The notes under the pieces are model-generated. The model saw nothing but the letters and a program-made list of their open reading frames with translations, was not told the origin of the DNA and searched no databases. Below, piece by piece: positions 34,748 to 43,538 of a stretch of DNA of 64,000 nt. Source of the DNA: Paenibacillus sp. FSL W8-0186 (GTDB lineage Bacteria > Bacillota > Bacilli > Paenibacillales > Paenibacillaceae); assembly GCF_037969765.1 (NCBI RefSeq), contig NZ_CP150207.1, positions 1,598,001 through 1,662,000 on the forward strand, written 5' to 3'. The first letter of the stretch is position 1, and each line of letters begins with the position of its first letter. A program made the position numbers and the translations under genes.

Positions 34748-36466
34748 GTGAATAAACTACTGAAAGGCTTGGCAATCGGCGGGTTGGTATTATCCGTTGT
34801 TTCCGCCGGAACATTGGCAACAGCGAAGGAGAATACCTCGGGGGCGGCAGTCTCGAAAGGGCAGTCCAAAAATTTGATCGTTCTGATCGGGGACGGCATG
34901 GGGCCGGCGCAAGTATCGGCGGCTCGTTATTTTCAACAATACGAGAATAATGTAAAAAGCCTGAATTTAGATCCGTATTATGTGGGACAAGCGACGACGT
35001 ATGCGGATCGCGGGGAAGACGGCGGGCAAATCGTCTCCGGAATTGTGACGGATTCGGCCTCTGCGGGCACGGCATTTGCGACGGGAAATAAAACGTATAA
35101 CGCAGGTATCAGCGTCTCCAACGAAGACGTCTCCAGACCGTTTGCCTCCGTGCTTGAAGCCGCTGAGCTGAATGGCAAATCGACAGGTCTCGTTACGACT
35201 GCGCGTATCACCCATGCCACTCCGGCCGTATACGCTTCGCATGTGCGCAACCGTGACAACGAGAACGCAATCGCATCGCAGTATCTGGATAGCGGGATCG
35301 ATGTGCTGTTTGGCGGGGGCGAATCATTTTTCCTGACAAAAGAAGAAAAAGGCAAGCGCAGCGATAAAAATCTCCTTCCTGAATTCGAGGCCAAAGGCTA
35401 TAAAGTTGTAAAAACAGGACAAAGCCTGGGCAAGCTGTCTGCCAAGGATTCCAAAGTGCTGGGATTGTTCGGAAGCTCCCACGTTGCTTACGTGCCGGAT
35501 CGTACGGCTGAAGTTCCAAGCCTGGCTGAGATGACCTCGAAGGCGCTCGAAATTTTGTCCGCCAACGAGAATGGGTTCGCTATCATGATCGAGGGAGGAC
35601 GCATCGACCATGCCGGCCATGCGAACGATCTGCCAACGATGGTTCAAGAAGTGATTGATTTTGACGAGGCCTTTAAGGTGGCGATTGAATTCGCCAAGAA
35701 GGACGGAAATACGTCGGTCGTCGTTACCGCGGATCATGAAACGGGCGGCCTGTCCTTATCCAGGGACAACATTTACGAGCTTAATGTAGATCTATGGAAT
35801 CAACAGAAGAATTCCTCCGAGAGCTTGGTAACGGTTTTGAATGAGGCAAAAACGATCGCGGACGTTAAGAAAATCGTTGCAGACAATACTTGGATTACTG
35901 ATCTGACTGATGAAGAGGCGCAATACATCCTCGATGGCGACGGCTCCTCTTATAAACGTGAAGGCGGGTATAACGCCGTCATCTCCAAGCGTCTGCTTGT
36001 CGGCTGGTCCGGTCACGGGCATTCCGCTGTGGATGTAGGCGTGTGGGCTTACGGGCCGATCGCCGAGAAAGTAAAGGGTCAAATCGACAATACGCGGATC
36101 GCTACTGCTAGCGCTGAGGTGCTGGGCGTTGACTTGCAACAAGCGACGGCTAACCTGCAAGCGAAGCATCTGTATCCAAAATTCAAAATTAACCGCAGTA
36201 ATGAAGTTCTCTATCCGGCCAAAGCGTTAACGGAAGCTCTTGGAGGCAAGTACCAGGTTGCAAACGGCATAGCTACGATCAGCGGCAAGGGCGGCACGGT
36301 TACTGTGGATTTGAACGCGAAGAAGGCTAAATTGAACGGAAAAGACTCCTCGATTTCCGTAGATATTGATAATGATGTGCTGTACCTTCCGTTAACGGCA
36401 TTTAGTCAAGTATCGGGACAACCCTTGAAGTGGGACGCTCTGTCCGAACGGATTGTACTAAAATAA
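34748..36466 (+). CDS. Secreted alkaline phosphatase with C-terminal stalk domain
   Basis: A 572-residue exported enzyme. A signal peptide (residues 1-25, ending near SAGTLATA) precedes the alkaline phosphatase domain: IVLIGDGMGPAQ binds metal, TDSASAGTAFATGNKT near residue 101 carries the Ser nucleophile, and GGRIDHAGHAND, VVTADHETGG and WSGHGHSAVDVG supply the remaining metal ligands. The last ~95 residues form a copper-amine-oxidase-N-like stalk domain (KALTEALGGKYQVANGIATI), typical of Paenibacillus surface proteins. GTG start at 34748 with GGGAGGAG. A PhoP-box-like array upstream suggests induction by phosphate starvation. Releases inorganic phosphate from organic esters outside the cell. 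Confidence 0.92.
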   Translation: MNKLLKGLAIGGLVLSVVSAGTLATAKENTSGAAVSKGQSKNLIVLIGDGMGPAQVSAARYFQQYENNVKSLNLDPYYVGQATTYADRGEDGGQIVSGIVTDSASAGTAFATGNKTYNAGISVSNEDVSRPFASVLEAAELNGKSTGLVTTARITHATPAVYASHVRNRDNENAIASQYLDSGIDVLFGGGESFFLTKEEKGKRSDKNLLPEFEAKGYKVVKTGQSLGKLSAKDSKVLGLFGSSHVAYVPDRTAEVPSLAEMTSKALEILSANENGFAIMIEGGRIDHAGHANDLPTMVQEVIDFDEAFKVAIEFAKKDGNTSVVVTADHETGGLSLSRDNIYELNVDLWNQQKNSSESLVTVLNEAKTIADVKKIVADNTWITDLTDEEAQYILDGDGSSYKREGGYNAVISKRLLVGWSGHGHSAVDVGVWAYGPIAEKVKGQIDNTRIATASAEVLGVDLQQATANLQAKHLYPKFKINRSNEVLYPAKALTEALGGKYQVANGIATISGKGGTVTVDLNAKKAKLNGKDSSISVDIDNDVLYLPLTAFSQVSGQPLKWDALSERIVLK

Positions 36467-36556
36467 CGATAAAACATACAAATGGGGATGCCCAGCTGGG
36501 AAACAGGGGAATGTGCTTCTCCTGTTTTCCTGTATTTTCATATAGGAGGAAAGAAT

Positions 36557-37261
36557 ATGCTGCTTATTCAAGGGGTGAAGAAAGGGTTCCATGTAGGCGG
36601 AAACCGTATTCCGATCCTTGACATTCCGCGGTGGGACGTCGGGCGCGGGGAGAAAATAGCGATCATCGGACCAAGCGGCTCTGGAAAAAGCACCTTGCTT
36701 CATATTATTAGCGGAATTCTCCGGGCGGACGAAGGGGAGGTGCATATCGACGGGCAAGCGCTCCATCGCATGACGGAGCCGGCGAGGGACAGCTTTCGCG
36801 CCAGCCGCATCGGCTATATCCTGCAGGATTTTCACCTGATTCCCTCGCTTTCGGCTAGGCAGAATGTCGAAATTGTGATGCCTGCCCAAATGGGTGCCGC
36901 AGAGCGGCGAAAACGCATCGATCATTGGTTCGAGCGGGTTGGGCTCGGCGATCGCAGCCGCCATTTGCCGTCACAGCTGTCCCGGGGACAGCAGCAGCGC
37001 GTCGCGATCATTCGGGCGCTGGTCAATGAGCCGCCGATCGTCTTGGCGGATGAGCCTACAGGCAGCCTGGACTGGGAAACGGCGGACGAAGTGACGGATT
37101 TGCTGCTCGAGCTTTGCCGCGAAGAACAGCATACATTAATCGTCGTAACGCATGATCTGAATATGGCAAACCGTTTTCCGAGACGGGTCCATATTGGCGA
37201 AATCAATCAGATCAGCGGAGTGAAGCGTTTGGCCGAAAGTCGGGAGGAGAGGGCGATATGA
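36557..37261 (+). CDS. ABC transporter ATP-binding protein (MacB/LolD type)
   Basis: A 234-residue nucleotide-binding subunit. GPSGSGKST near residue 38 is Walker A, LSRGQQQRVAI the signature and VLADEPTGSLD the Walker B with D-loop. The ADEPTGSLD form is typical of the MacB/LolD/FtsE group that pairs with FtsX-like permeases. ATG 36557 with AGGAGG seven bases before it; overlaps the permease start (ATGA at 37258). Confidence 0.93.
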   Translation: MLLIQGVKKGFHVGGNRIPILDIPRWDVGRGEKIAIIGPSGSGKSTLLHIISGILRADEGEVHIDGQALHRMTEPARDSFRASRIGYILQDFHLIPSLSARQNVEIVMPAQMGAAERRKRIDHWFERVGLGDRSRHLPSQLSRGQQQRVAIIRALVNEPPIVLADEPTGSLDWETADEVTDLLLELCREEQHTLIVVTHDLNMANRFPRRVHIGEINQISGVKRLAESREERAI

Positions 37262-38481
37262 ACTTTTTTCACCTCATCCTAAGAAATATGCTGCACCGGA
37301 AATTTCTGTCCCTCCTGACGATTCTGTCGGTAACGGCCACGGTCGCATTCGTCCTGCTTCTCTCGTTATCCAAGGCGAGCGTTGAACAAGGGGCACAGAA
37401 GGGATACGGTCCATTTGACGTTGTCGTGGGCGCGCAGGGAAGCCAGACTCAGTTGGTGCTGAATACCTTCTATCACATTGGCGCTCCTGTCGGGAATATT
37501 CCTGGCCGTATAATGGATATGGTTCTGGAGGACAGCGGGGTCGAAAAGGCTTATGCCATCACAACTGGCGATAACTATAACGGTTTTCCGATTGTGGGTG
37601 TTAACCCGGAATATTTTCTAACCCGGTATGGCGACCAGAAGCTGCAGGAAGGAAGCTTATACAGCGAGACTGGCGAAGTGGTCGTCGGGGCCTATGTGGC
37701 TCGAATGCTCGGGCTGCGGGCAGGAGATACCTTTACGGGGGCGCACGGATTGGTCGAAGGCGCACATCATGCGGACATGGACGACGAAGGTCATGGCGAA
37801 TCAGGCGAACATCATGATGACCACGAAAGCTTCATTTATACGGTAAAGGGCATTCTGCCCGTGTTGAATACCCCGGATGATCGTGCGGTCTTCACGACCT
37901 TGGACTACGCTTGGGCGGTCCATGGCCAGGTGCCGGGAGAGAGGGAGATTACGGCAATTCTGATCAAACCGGCCAGCCTGCTCGGTGCGCAGGGATTAAA
38001 AACTAAACTCGAGGGCATGCCTCAAGTCCAGGCCGTGTATACAAGCAAAGCTGTAGCGGATGTGGTAAATCTCGTGGATCAAGGGGCCGGGATCATTGAG
38101 GTGGTGACGATGCTTTGTGTCATCCTGGCTGCCATATCAATTCTGCTGTCGCTTATCGCAGCTGTCAATGAAAGAACAAAGGACGTGGGTCTCCTGCGTC
38201 TGCTCGGAAAATCAAAAACCTACGTGCTGATGACACTGGTCGGGGAAGGGATATTGGTAACGGCGGCGGGGCTTGTCTTGGGACTCCTGGCCGGGCATGC
38301 AGCGAGTTATGTTCTGAAAGATGCGCTGTTCAGTTATGCCGGCATCCAGATCACTCCTTTTCAATGGAGTGCTGATCATATCATGATTGCGGCGGCAACA
38401 CTGGCGATTGGTGCCCTTGCATCCCTGGGACCGGCCCTGCGGTTGTACCGGATGGATTCATTGTCGCTATTCAAAGCGTAA
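37258..38481 (+). CDS. FtsX/MacB-like ABC permease with His-rich extracellular loop
   Basis: A 407-residue permease: one N-terminal helix (residues about 17-37), a large external domain, then three helices near the C-terminus (about 280-400), as in MacB-type mechanotransmission proteins. Residues about 169-192 of the external domain are strikingly rich in His and Asp (AHHADMDDEGHGESGEHHDD), a likely divalent-metal-binding loop. Together with the coupled ATPase and the following lipoprotein this suggests a metal-related transport or sensing complex, comparable in gene content to the Vibrio Zrg-type zinc operon as I remember it. Metal identity is inference. Confidence 0.85.
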   Translation: MNFFHLILRNMLHRKFLSLLTILSVTATVAFVLLLSLSKASVEQGAQKGYGPFDVVVGAQGSQTQLVLNTFYHIGAPVGNIPGRIMDMVLEDSGVEKAYAITTGDNYNGFPIVGVNPEYFLTRYGDQKLQEGSLYSETGEVVVGAYVARMLGLRAGDTFTGAHGLVEGAHHADMDDEGHGESGEHHDDHESFIYTVKGILPVLNTPDDRAVFTTLDYAWAVHGQVPGEREITAILIKPASLLGAQGLKTKLEGMPQVQAVYTSKAVADVVNLVDQGAGIIEVVTMLCVILAAISILLSLIAAVNERTKDVGLLRLLGKSKTYVLMTLVGEGILVTAAGLVLGLLAGHAASYVLKDALFSYAGIQITPFQWSADHIMIAAATLAIGALASLGPALRLYRMDSLSLFKA

Positions 38482-38495
38482 GGAGGTATCCTGGA

Positions 38496-39407
38496 TTGAA
38501 AAAAATAATACTCGTACTGCCGATTCTCGCTGCCGTCGTTTTGCTGCAAGCGTGCGGTCAGAAAGAACTGGCCAGCGAACAAGCAGGTTCGTTTGCGGCC
38601 GCAACAAACCACAGCCCGGCAGCAGTTACGCCAAATTCTTATGACCCTTTATCTACAGGTAAAGAAGCTAATGCAGTGGTCAAGGCGCCGGAGGACCCAC
38701 CTGCTGATGAAGAGGAAGATATAGACGGGTTGGAGCAGCCGGCTAATGGGGATGATATTGTTAAGGCGGAGCTTCCTGCAGAGGAGCTAGCCGCGCAGGT
38801 ACTTCCTGTCCCCGAAGCGAAACCGATCGTTAATGCGGGGGACGGAAGCAAGGCGGCCGAACCTTCTGCAGCCCCACCGGAGAGCGAGGCGCCAGAAAGC
38901 CGGGCGTCAGTTTCGGCTGAGAAGAACGTGAAGGAGGGCGCCAAGCAGACTGCGGCAATTGCAGCTCCCAAAGCGGAGGCAGCAGCAGTGACTGCGAAGG
39001 AAAATAAGCCGCAAGCTGCAGAGGAGACGAAGACAACGGGGCCAATGAAGATCGGCTGGTCGGAATTTTTTGATGGGGATGACCAAACGACGCCTTCGGA
39101 CCGCTTCTGGGATCTCAGCGGTTCTACCGTAACGATTAAGGGATTTATGGGTGAGGTGCTGTCCTTTGAGAAAAACTGGTTTCTGCTTATCCCCGAGCCC
39201 GGCGCGGAATGCCCTTTTGACAATGGAGACGAGACCTATTGGAACAAGATCATGATCGTGTTTGTGCCAGAAGATGTGAAGCTGAGATATAAGTCGGAGC
39301 CGCTGGAGATCACAGGCCGTCTCGACGTCGGTATTAAAATCGACGAGTCGGGATATAAAACGATGTTCCGTCTGTATGACGCCTCCTTCAAGGAGATCAA
39401 ATCCTAA
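38496..39407 (+). CDS. Lipoprotein with DUF3299-like C-terminal domain
   Basis: A 303-residue lipoprotein with lipobox LLQAC (Cys near residue 20). A long Ala/Glu/Pro-rich linker (residues about 25-175) leads to a compact C-terminal domain with WSEFFDGDD, VTIKGFMGEVL and NWFLLIPEPGAECPF. The pattern of a G-x-x-G strand followed by FLLIP-x-x-GAEC resembles DUF3299 proteins that accompany FtsX-type ABC systems in zinc-related operons. TTG start with AAGGAGG, 14 bases after the permease gene. Probably the external partner of the transporter. Confidence 0.75.
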   Translation: MKKIILVLPILAAVVLLQACGQKELASEQAGSFAAATNHSPAAVTPNSYDPLSTGKEANAVVKAPEDPPADEEEDIDGLEQPANGDDIVKAELPAEELAAQVLPVPEAKPIVNAGDGSKAAEPSAAPPESEAPESRASVSAEKNVKEGAKQTAAIAAPKAEAAAVTAKENKPQAAEETKTTGPMKIGWSEFFDGDDQTTPSDRFWDLSGSTVTIKGFMGEVLSFEKNWFLLIPEPGAECPFDNGDETYWNKIMIVFVPEDVKLRYKSEPLEITGRLDVGIKIDESGYKTMFRLYDASFKEIKS

Positions 39408-39505
39408 CGGGGGAACAGGAGAATAAACAGGGCAGGCGTTTCAAACCGGTCTTATTGCTTTAAATGGACAATGACCCGAATTTTTTAACAAGGAGGGAAC
39501 GATTC

Positions 39506-39931
39506 ATGGAAGCAATGTATACGGCAACAGCTACGATTCAGGGAGGAAGATCTGGCACCGTGGAGACTTCGGACGGGGCGTTGAAGCTGGAACTGAGCAT
39601 GCCCAAAGCAATGGGAGGACAAGGCGGCTCCGGCACTAACCCGGAGGAGCTGTTCGCGGCCGGATATGGCGCTTGTTTCGCCAGCGCTCTGGAGCATGTA
39701 GCAGAACAAGACGGCATACAGCTGGAGCAGGCAATCGTGAAGCATCATGTGAGCATCGGCAAGGATCCTGCAGATGGCGGATTCCAATTAGCCGTGGCCA
39801 TCGATGCGCAAATTCCGGGAGTAGAGCGCGGCACAGCCCAACAATTGCTTCATAAGGCGCATGATTTTTGCCCTTATTCGAAGGCGACGCGAGGCAATAT
39901 CGAGGTGAAGCTGAACTTAATCGAAGGTTAA
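39506..39931 (+). CDS. ohr: Organic hydroperoxide resistance protein (Ohr/OsmC family)
   Basis: A 141-residue peroxidase. AAGYGACFASALEHVA near residue 51 holds the peroxidatic Cys and HDFCPYSKATRGNIEV near residue 119 the resolving Cys. Reduces organic peroxides with lipoyl or thiol partners. Start at ATG 39506 with AAGGAGGG upstream; the frame is open further upstream to 39464 without a ribosome site. No OhrR beside it. Confidence 0.93.
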   Translation: MEAMYTATATIQGGRSGTVETSDGALKLELSMPKAMGGQGGSGTNPEELFAAGYGACFASALEHVAEQDGIQLEQAIVKHHVSIGKDPADGGFQLAVAIDAQIPGVERGTAQQLLHKAHDFCPYSKATRGNIEVKLNLIEG

Positions 39932-39938
39932 TGATATG

Positions 39939-39985
39939 AAAAGACTTCTCATGGGCAATACTGTTCTGGAGAAGTCTTTTTGTCA
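39939..39985 (+). terminator. Intrinsic terminator of ohr
   Basis: AAAAGACTTCT (39939-39949) and complement (39970-39980), then TTTTT. Confidence 0.8.
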
Positions 39986-40096
39986 CGTTGAAATGGATTT
40001 AATTGGCATTCAATTCCAAGTTGACACACCGTAAAAAATTATTTAATATGTCTAAGTACTAAATAGGACTTAAATCTGATAATACGGGTGATGACC

Positions 40097-40375
40097 ATGT
40101 CTTACAGACCGAGTGTACAGAACGTGACTAAGGCCAGCAGCAACGAAAAAGAAGGACTGTATGAATTCATCGTCACAATGGCTGATGGCTCAGCGTGCCG
40201 GGTATTTTTCCACCGGAATCCGGAGTGGCGGCTTACGAACGTCAGCCGGCTTCAGAGAACACCTTGTCCGGTATGCCGCAAAGATTTCATTTGCAAATGC
40301 ATGGACAAATTCAGCGGAGAGATTAAGCAGCAATTGGATGACGGTCAGTGGATTGAGAAGGCGCTGGCTCAGTAA
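40097..40375 (+). CDS. Hypothetical Cys-cluster small protein
   Basis: About 92 residues; I do not recognise the family. The start is taken at ATG 40097 because GGTGAT precedes it; GTG 40088 and ATG 40091 are in frame. Cys residues cluster in CPVCRKDFICKC near residue 57, which could bind zinc or act as a thiol switch. No membrane segment. Monocistronic between two terminators. Confidence 0.65.
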   Translation: MSYRPSVQNVTKASSNEKEGLYEFIVTMADGSACRVFFHRNPEWRLTNVSRLQRTPCPVCRKDFICKCMDKFSGEIKQQLDDGQWIEKALAQ

Positions 40376-40440
40376 GATAGCAGTCAATCAACGTTGGGAG
40401 ACGGGCTCGTAGAGGGATCTATGGGACGTTCATAAGATTG

Positions 40441-40493
40441 AAAAGCAAGCGGGTCGACCAAGGAGTTTCCTTGGCTGACCCGCTTGCTTTTTT
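40441..40493. terminator. Bidirectional-looking terminator, 15-bp stem
   Basis: AAAAGCAAGCGGGTC (40441-40455) and complement (40477-40491) with inner CAAGGA/TCCTTG stem, T-run to 40493. Confidence 0.85.
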
Positions 40494-40544
40494 CGTTTGT
40501 CCGAAGTCATGCTATAATTGCAATAAAAGCGAGGTGAAGGAACG

Positions 40545-40976
40545 ATGGCGCAAACTTCGGGACAGCACGATAACGTCGTCCTGTTTGATGGCGTATGCCA
40601 TTTATGCCAGGGAGCCGTTAAATTTATAATCAGAAGGGACCCAGAACGCCGCTTTCGGTTCGCTTCCCTCCAATCAGAAGCTGGGGAGAGAATATTGCAG
40701 GGCAGCCGGCGCCCGGACATTTCTCCTGATCGGATAAACACAATTGTCCTGTATCAGAACGGCGTTTATTATACGCGTTCATCCGCTGCGCTGCGAATCG
40801 CAAAAGGATTGCGGTATCCTTGGCCGCTTGCCTTTGGATTCATTATTGTACCGCGATTTATACGGGATGCCGTATACCGCATCGTTGCGGCTAATCGCTA
40901 TCGCTGGTTCGGCAAGGACGAGACATGCCTTGTGCCCACGAAAGAGAATAAGGAACGATTTTTGCAGGATGGATAA
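40545..40976 (+). CDS. DCC-family thiol-disulfide oxidoreductase (DUF393)
   Basis: A 143-residue protein with VVLFDGVCHLCQGAVKFI at the N-terminus: the D-x-x-C-x-x-C motif that names the DCC family. RFASLQSEAG, SSAALRIAKGL and a hydrophobic C-terminal segment follow, as usual. Redox role is presumed from the CxxC; substrate unknown. AGGTGAAGG precedes the ATG. Confidence 0.9.
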   Translation: MAQTSGQHDNVVLFDGVCHLCQGAVKFIIRRDPERRFRFASLQSEAGERILQGSRRPDISPDRINTIVLYQNGVYYTRSSAALRIAKGLRYPWPLAFGFIIVPRFIRDAVYRIVAANRYRWFGKDETCLVPTKENKERFLQDG

Positions 40977-40994
40977 TCATCTTCAGAAAAAGCC

Positions 40995-41023
40995 TTGCGA
41001 GAGTCAGAGAAGTATGTTATTCT
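40995..41023 (+). promoter_or_regulatory. Candidate sigma-A promoter of the Tad operon
   Basis: TTGCGA (40995-41000), 17-base spacer, TATTCT (41018-41023). It lies upstream of the 41052-41097 hairpin. Confidence 0.4.
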
Positions 41024-41051
41024 AACTGTAAATTTCAGGGATGAACGACGG

Positions 41052-41097
41052 AAGCACCGTCCAACAACCGCATCTGCGGTTATTGGACGGTGCTTTA
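41052..41097 (+). terminator. Long terminator-like hairpin in the Tad leader
   Basis: 41052-41064 pairs exactly with 41083-41095 and 41066-41072 with 41075-41081; the 3' tail is only CTTTATT. It may end the DCC transcript or attenuate the Tad operon. Confidence 0.65.
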
Positions 41098-41115
41098 TTG
41101 CGTTCTTGAAAGGTT

Positions 41116-42282
41116 GTGATAAGGGTGGTTCCAGTTCGGCTTGTTCTGGCCGCTAGGGATGAGCAGTATATCGAGCCTTTTTTGCATTATGTCCGCCACA
41201 GCGAGTTTGACCGCCGCTTTTCCGTAACGGCTTTCAGCCGCGAGGATGCTTTCGTGCGGCATATGGAATCGAGCCGGCTTTACGCAGATGCCGTTTTGGC
41301 CGAGAAATCGTTTCTTGAAGCGTGGCTGGGTAGCGGGGAGACGCCCCAAGTTCCATATATTCATCTTGAGGAGGAGGGGACTGCGAAAGGTTGCGGAAAG
41401 AGCATTTCCAAGTATCAGCCGCTGCCTTTGCTTCTAACGGCGGTACTGGAATATGCGAGGGGAGGAGCCGCAGTCAGGGAGCCGGTGGATGGCAAGGCGC
41501 TTGTCGTCGGAGTATATTCCGCAGTAGGCGGATGCGGCAAGACAACGGTGGCCGCTCATCTTGTAAAGCAGCTTGCCGGAGAAGGCCGCAAGGTATTTTA
41601 TCTGAATCTGGAAACGATCAGCAGCGGCATATTATCCGAAAATTCTTCTGTACAGGAAGGGCAGCATCGTACCCATGGCCTTGCCCGGCTTCTATACGAC
41701 TTGAAGGCGGCGGGGGAGCGGGGCGAGCCTATAAATCAACCGGTCTCGTCTTATGCGTACAGGCATCCGGCCCTTGAAGGCGATACATTTGGGCCAGTGG
41801 ACAATTTAAATGAAATGCTGGAAATGGAGTCCGGGGATACTGCTCGGCTGATTGATTTTATTGCGGACAGCGGACTTTATGATGTCATCGTCGCCGATGC
41901 CGATTCGTATCCTAATGCGCGAACGGAAACGGTGCTGGATCGTGCCGACAAGCTGGTCTGGCTGCTGGCCGACGAAGAGAATGTGGTGCGCAAGAGCGGA
42001 TTATGGATATCTCACATGGAACGGTCAAATCCAGAACGCTGTCGCTTGATTATGGGAAAAGCATTGTTCGCGGTGAACCGGTGCATGGGGGAAGCGGGTC
42101 TGTCGCTGCCAAGACCTGGCATGACAGCAGAGATCGTGTTACCTAATATACCTTCCTGGAATCAGGGGGCGGGACAAGGGGCCATAATGCAATCCCCGGT
42201 TTTTCAGAAGGAAATTCTTAAGCTTAGCCGCAGTCTATACAGCTGGGGTCATGCGCTTGGAATTGGGGGAGCATCGGGGTGA
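41116..42282 (+). CDS. tadZ: TadZ/CpaE-like pilus-localisation ATPase
   Basis: A 388-residue protein: an N-terminal receiver-like region (residues about 1-90) without clear phospho-Asp set, then a MinD/ParA-fold ATPase with deviant Walker A VGGCGKTTVAAHL near residue 137 and ADADSYPNA near residue 258. In Tad systems such proteins place the pilus machine at a pole. First gene of the Tad operon; GTG start at 41116 (AAAGG very near) or GTG 41125. Its stop overlaps the GTG of the next gene. Confidence 0.82.
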   Translation: MIRVVPVRLVLAARDEQYIEPFLHYVRHSEFDRRFSVTAFSREDAFVRHMESSRLYADAVLAEKSFLEAWLGSGETPQVPYIHLEEEGTAKGCGKSISKYQPLPLLLTAVLEYARGGAAVREPVDGKALVVGVYSAVGGCGKTTVAAHLVKQLAGEGRKVFYLNLETISSGILSENSSVQEGQHRTHGLARLLYDLKAAGERGEPINQPVSSYAYRHPALEGDTFGPVDNLNEMLEMESGDTARLIDFIADSGLYDVIVADADSYPNARTETVLDRADKLVWLLADEENVVRKSGLWISHMERSNPERCRLIMGKALFAVNRCMGEAGLSLPRPGMTAEIVLPNIPSWNQGAGQGAIMQSPVFQKEILKLSRSLYSWGHALGIGGASG

Positions 42283-43538
42283 CGGAGGTTTTTTTTACGG
42301 AGCTGCGCGCAAGCATTCGCTCGGGACTGGATATGACATCAACGCTATCTGACTCGCAGCTGATGGATTACATTGAACGCCGTGTTCTTTCAGATAGCGG
42401 ACTTAATGAGTTGACGGCTTCTGAGAAGCGTAAATGGGTGCGCAGGCTTTATGACTCTTTTCGGGGACTTGATGTGCTTCAGCCTCTCGTAGACGACCGG
42501 TCAGTGTCTGAAATCATGATCAACAGCCACGAGGAAATTTTTATTGAACAAAATGGCCAGGTACGGCGGATTGATGTGCGCTTTGAATCGCAGGAGAAGC
42601 TGGAGGACATGATTCAGAACATTGTTTCTACGGTAAACCGTGTCGTGAATGACTCCTCGCCGATCGTGGATGCAAGGCTTCCGGGCGGGTCGCGGGTGAA
42701 TATTGTGCTTCCTCCGATAGCCCTCAAGGGGCCCACCATGACGATCCGCAAGTTTCCGGAGCAGCCTGTAACGATGGAGCGGCTGGTGGAATGGGGTTCG
42801 CTGACCGAAGAGGCGGCTCTTTTTCTGCAAGGTCTCGTCAAAGGGAAATACAACATTTTTATTAGCGGGGGAACGGGGTCCGGGAAGACCACTTTTCTAA
42901 ACGCACTTTCGCAATATATTCCGCCGGATGAACGGGTGATTACGATTGAAGATTCGGCGGAGCTGCGGATCGTCACGGTGCCGAACCTAGTTTCGCTGGA
43001 GACACGCAATGCCAATACGGAAGGAAAAGGAGAAATCTCGGTTCGTGATTTGATTCGAGCTTCACTGCGAATGAGGCCTAACCGGATTATTGTCGGCGAG
43101 GTACGCGGCAGCGAAACGATCGATATGCTGCAGGCGATGAACACAGGACATGACGGGAGCTTGTCAACCGGCCACGCTAACAGCACGAAGGACATGATTA
43201 GCCGGCTGGAGACGATGGTACTGAGCGGGGCTGCACTGCCTGTTCAAGTGGTACGCCAGCAAATCGGCTCGGCGATTGATATATTTGTTCATTTATCCAG
43301 GCTGAGGGACCGATCACGCAGGGTCATGGAAATATCGGAAGTACGCGGTCTTGTCGAGGGGGAGGTGATGCTGAATCCGTTATTTGTTTTTCAGGAAGAA
43401 GCAGAGATCGAGGGGAAAATCCGCGGAAGGCTGACAAAGCGGAGTAGCCTGGCGAATCTCGACAAGCTGCGTATGGCGGGGATTGATTTGGAACAGGAGC
43501 TTGTACAAGCGAAAATGGCAGGAGGCGGGAACGCATAA
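42279..43538 (+). CDS. tadA: TadA/CpaF-type secretion ATPase
   Basis: A 419-residue hexameric type II/IV secretion ATPase that powers pilus assembly and retraction. GGTGSGKTTFLNAL near residue 199 is Walker A, RVITIEDSAELRI the Asp box, LRMRPNRIIVGEVRGSE the Walker B region and TGHDGSLSTGHANS the His box. GTG start overlapping the TadZ stop; the stop TAA shares a base with the next ATG. Confidence 0.96.
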   Translation: MTEVFFTELRASIRSGLDMTSTLSDSQLMDYIERRVLSDSGLNELTASEKRKWVRRLYDSFRGLDVLQPLVDDRSVSEIMINSHEEIFIEQNGQVRRIDVRFESQEKLEDMIQNIVSTVNRVVNDSSPIVDARLPGGSRVNIVLPPIALKGPTMTIRKFPEQPVTMERLVEWGSLTEEAALFLQGLVKGKYNIFISGGTGSGKTTFLNALSQYIPPDERVITIEDSAELRIVTVPNLVSLETRNANTEGKGEISVRDLIRASLRMRPNRIIVGEVRGSETIDMLQAMNTGHDGSLSTGHANSTKDMISRLETMVLSGAALPVQVVRQQIGSAIDIFVHLSRLRDRSRRVMEISEVRGLVEGEVMLNPLFVFQEEAEIEGKIRGRLTKRSSLANLDKLRMAGIDLEQELVQAKMAGGGNA

